Source of the DNA: Cryomorphaceae bacterium
GTDB taxonomy: Bacteria; Bacteroidota; Bacteroidia; Flavobacteriales; Schleiferiaceae
Length of the DNA stretch: 15,268 bases
NCBI GenBank assembly: GCA_003445735.1
Contig: DMCR01000055.1
Span: forward strand, 1 to 15,268
Reading direction: 5' to 3'
Below, one piece after another: positions 14,538 through 15,268 of this stretch (its first letter is position 1; each line of letters begins with the position of its first letter). The notes under the pieces were generated by a model. That model saw only the letters and a program-made list of their open reading frames with translations, made no database searches and was not told the origin of the DNA. The position numbers were made by a program, and so were the translations under genes.

Positions 14538-15268
14538 TTTGCGCTGTTCAATGCCTTTGCTTTATCTCGGTACTCCTCTGCTTGTGCACTATTTCCAGCT
14601 GCCTCTTCAATAGCCGCTGCATGGCGATACATCACAACATCGGGGGCGGTTCTCAGCAGTTGCAAAGCTACCTTAATTTTCTCCCGAGCTTCGTCATACC
14701 GCCCCAATTTATACAATACCCATGCCCAAGTATCTAAATAGGTCGGCTCGAGGGTTTGCAGTTCGTTGGATTCTTGGGTCAAGGTGAGGGCATATTCTAA
14801 GTTGGCGTCGTGGGTCGCAAGGTCCCAAGCGTAGTTGTTGAGGTTGACCGCACTGCGATCTAGGACCAAAGCTTTTTCGTAGGCCTCGGAGCCGGGTTGC
14901 ACAGAATCTAATTGGAACAAGGCCGTCCCCGCAAGGGCATATAAACCTCCCGCCATTTCTGGATCTAAGGTTAACGCAGCACGCTCCGTAGCTACTCGAG
15001 CACAGGATTCCCAAGACTTTATGGAGTAGAACTCGTAGGCCAGGGCGTCCATGATTTCACCCTTGTCGTGGAAGTTGAGTTCAATCAAGGTTAGAATGAG
15101 TAATCCTCCGCGCCAATCCCCAGTCTCTGTACTGATCGCATAAGCCATTTGATAGAGCTCATAATTTTTAGGGTCCAATTCTATGGCTTCCACATACCGC
15201 TCCATCGCCTCCTCGAAGCGCTTCTCTTGAAAATAGATTTCCGCTTGGAACAAGATAAACGGCAAGGT
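14534..15268 (-). CDS. Tetratricopeptide-repeat protein, C-terminal part (partial)
   Basis: The reading frame is open to the right edge of the window, so the true start lies outside; about 245 codons are visible. Repeated helix-turn-helix units are clear: AEIYFQEKRFEEAMERYVEA followed by IELDPKN, and later WAWVLYKLGRYDEAREKIKV followed by ALQLLR, both with the TPR pattern of small, large and aromatic residues. A further unit around NLNNYAWDLATHDANLEYAL matches a segment I associate with Bacteroidota TPR proteins. The protein ends AKALNSAK, and its TGA overlaps the DUF4292 ATG by four bases. The first visible TTG (15263-15265) is not a real start. TPR proteins mediate protein contacts; the envelope context suggests a scaffold for the neighbouring lipoprotein or EnvC-like protein, but no partner is shown. 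Confidence 0.88.
   Translation of the reverse strand, partial: TLPFILFQAEIYFQEKRFEEAMERYVEAIELDPKNYELYQMAYAISTETGDWRGGLLILTLIELNFHDKGEIMDALAYEFYSIKSWESCARVATERAALTLDPEMAGGLYALAGTALFQLDSVQPGSEAYEKALVLDRSAVNLNNYAWDLATHDANLEYALTLTQESNELQTLEPTYLDTWAWVLYKLGRYDEAREKIKVALQLLRTAPDVVMYRHAAAIEEAAGNSAQAEEYRDKAKALNSAK

Overview
The window looks like a piece of the chromosome of a Bacteroidota bacterium, most likely of the order Flavobacteriales. This rests on protein family variants (an AddB-like PD-(D/E)XK nuclease without a P-loop, a DUF4292 lipoprotein beside an EnvC-type protein, an ArsC/Spx-like thioredoxin-fold protein), on gene orders (pdxA followed by a DUF177/YceD gene; yicC, gmk and nadD close together) and on upstream sequences that match the Bacteroidota -7 promoter consensus TAnnTTTG rather than sigma70 boxes. 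Base composition is near 50% GC by eye. Coding density is very high: 16 genes, two cut by the window edges, and no gene-free stretch over 100 bases. I see no RNA gene, insertion sequence, CRISPR array or phage gene.

Region A (1-2941, minus strand) is a pepA-pdxA-yceD run: an M17 leucyl aminopeptidase, a pyridoxine biosynthesis dehydrogenase with an unusual Arg/Asn/Gly-rich N-terminal extension, and the start of a YceD/DUF177 protein. pepA and pdxA share one base at their stop/start (TAATG). ribE, riboflavin synthase, diverges from pepA on the plus strand (2997-3593) and ends in a 4-base tail-to-tail overlap with the next operon.

Region B (3590-8505, minus strand) is a tight four-gene operon, gmk-nadD-addB-like-serine racemase/dehydratase, with intergenic gaps of 1 to 4 bases. 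It combines nucleotide and NAD synthesis with a recombination nuclease subunit and a PLP enzyme. Region C (8589-10274, plus strand) is a two-gene ABC exporter of the BcrA type. It sits, in opposite orientation, between gmk and yicC, genes that normally lie side by side in this phylum.

Region D (10278-15268, minus strand) reads TPR protein, DUF4292 lipoprotein, EnvC-like LytM protein, ArsC/Spx-like protein, EamA-family transporter, then yicC after a 40-base gap with its own candidate promoter. The first five are packed with overlaps of 4 and 1 bases, a gap of 7, and an overlap of 1, so they are probably one transcript centred on the cell envelope.

Most of the window is core housekeeping. The parts most worth a second look are the PdxA extension, the ABC cassette splitting yicC from gmk, and the serine-racemase-like residues of the PLP enzyme. 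I found no clear evidence for a wholly new multi-gene system.
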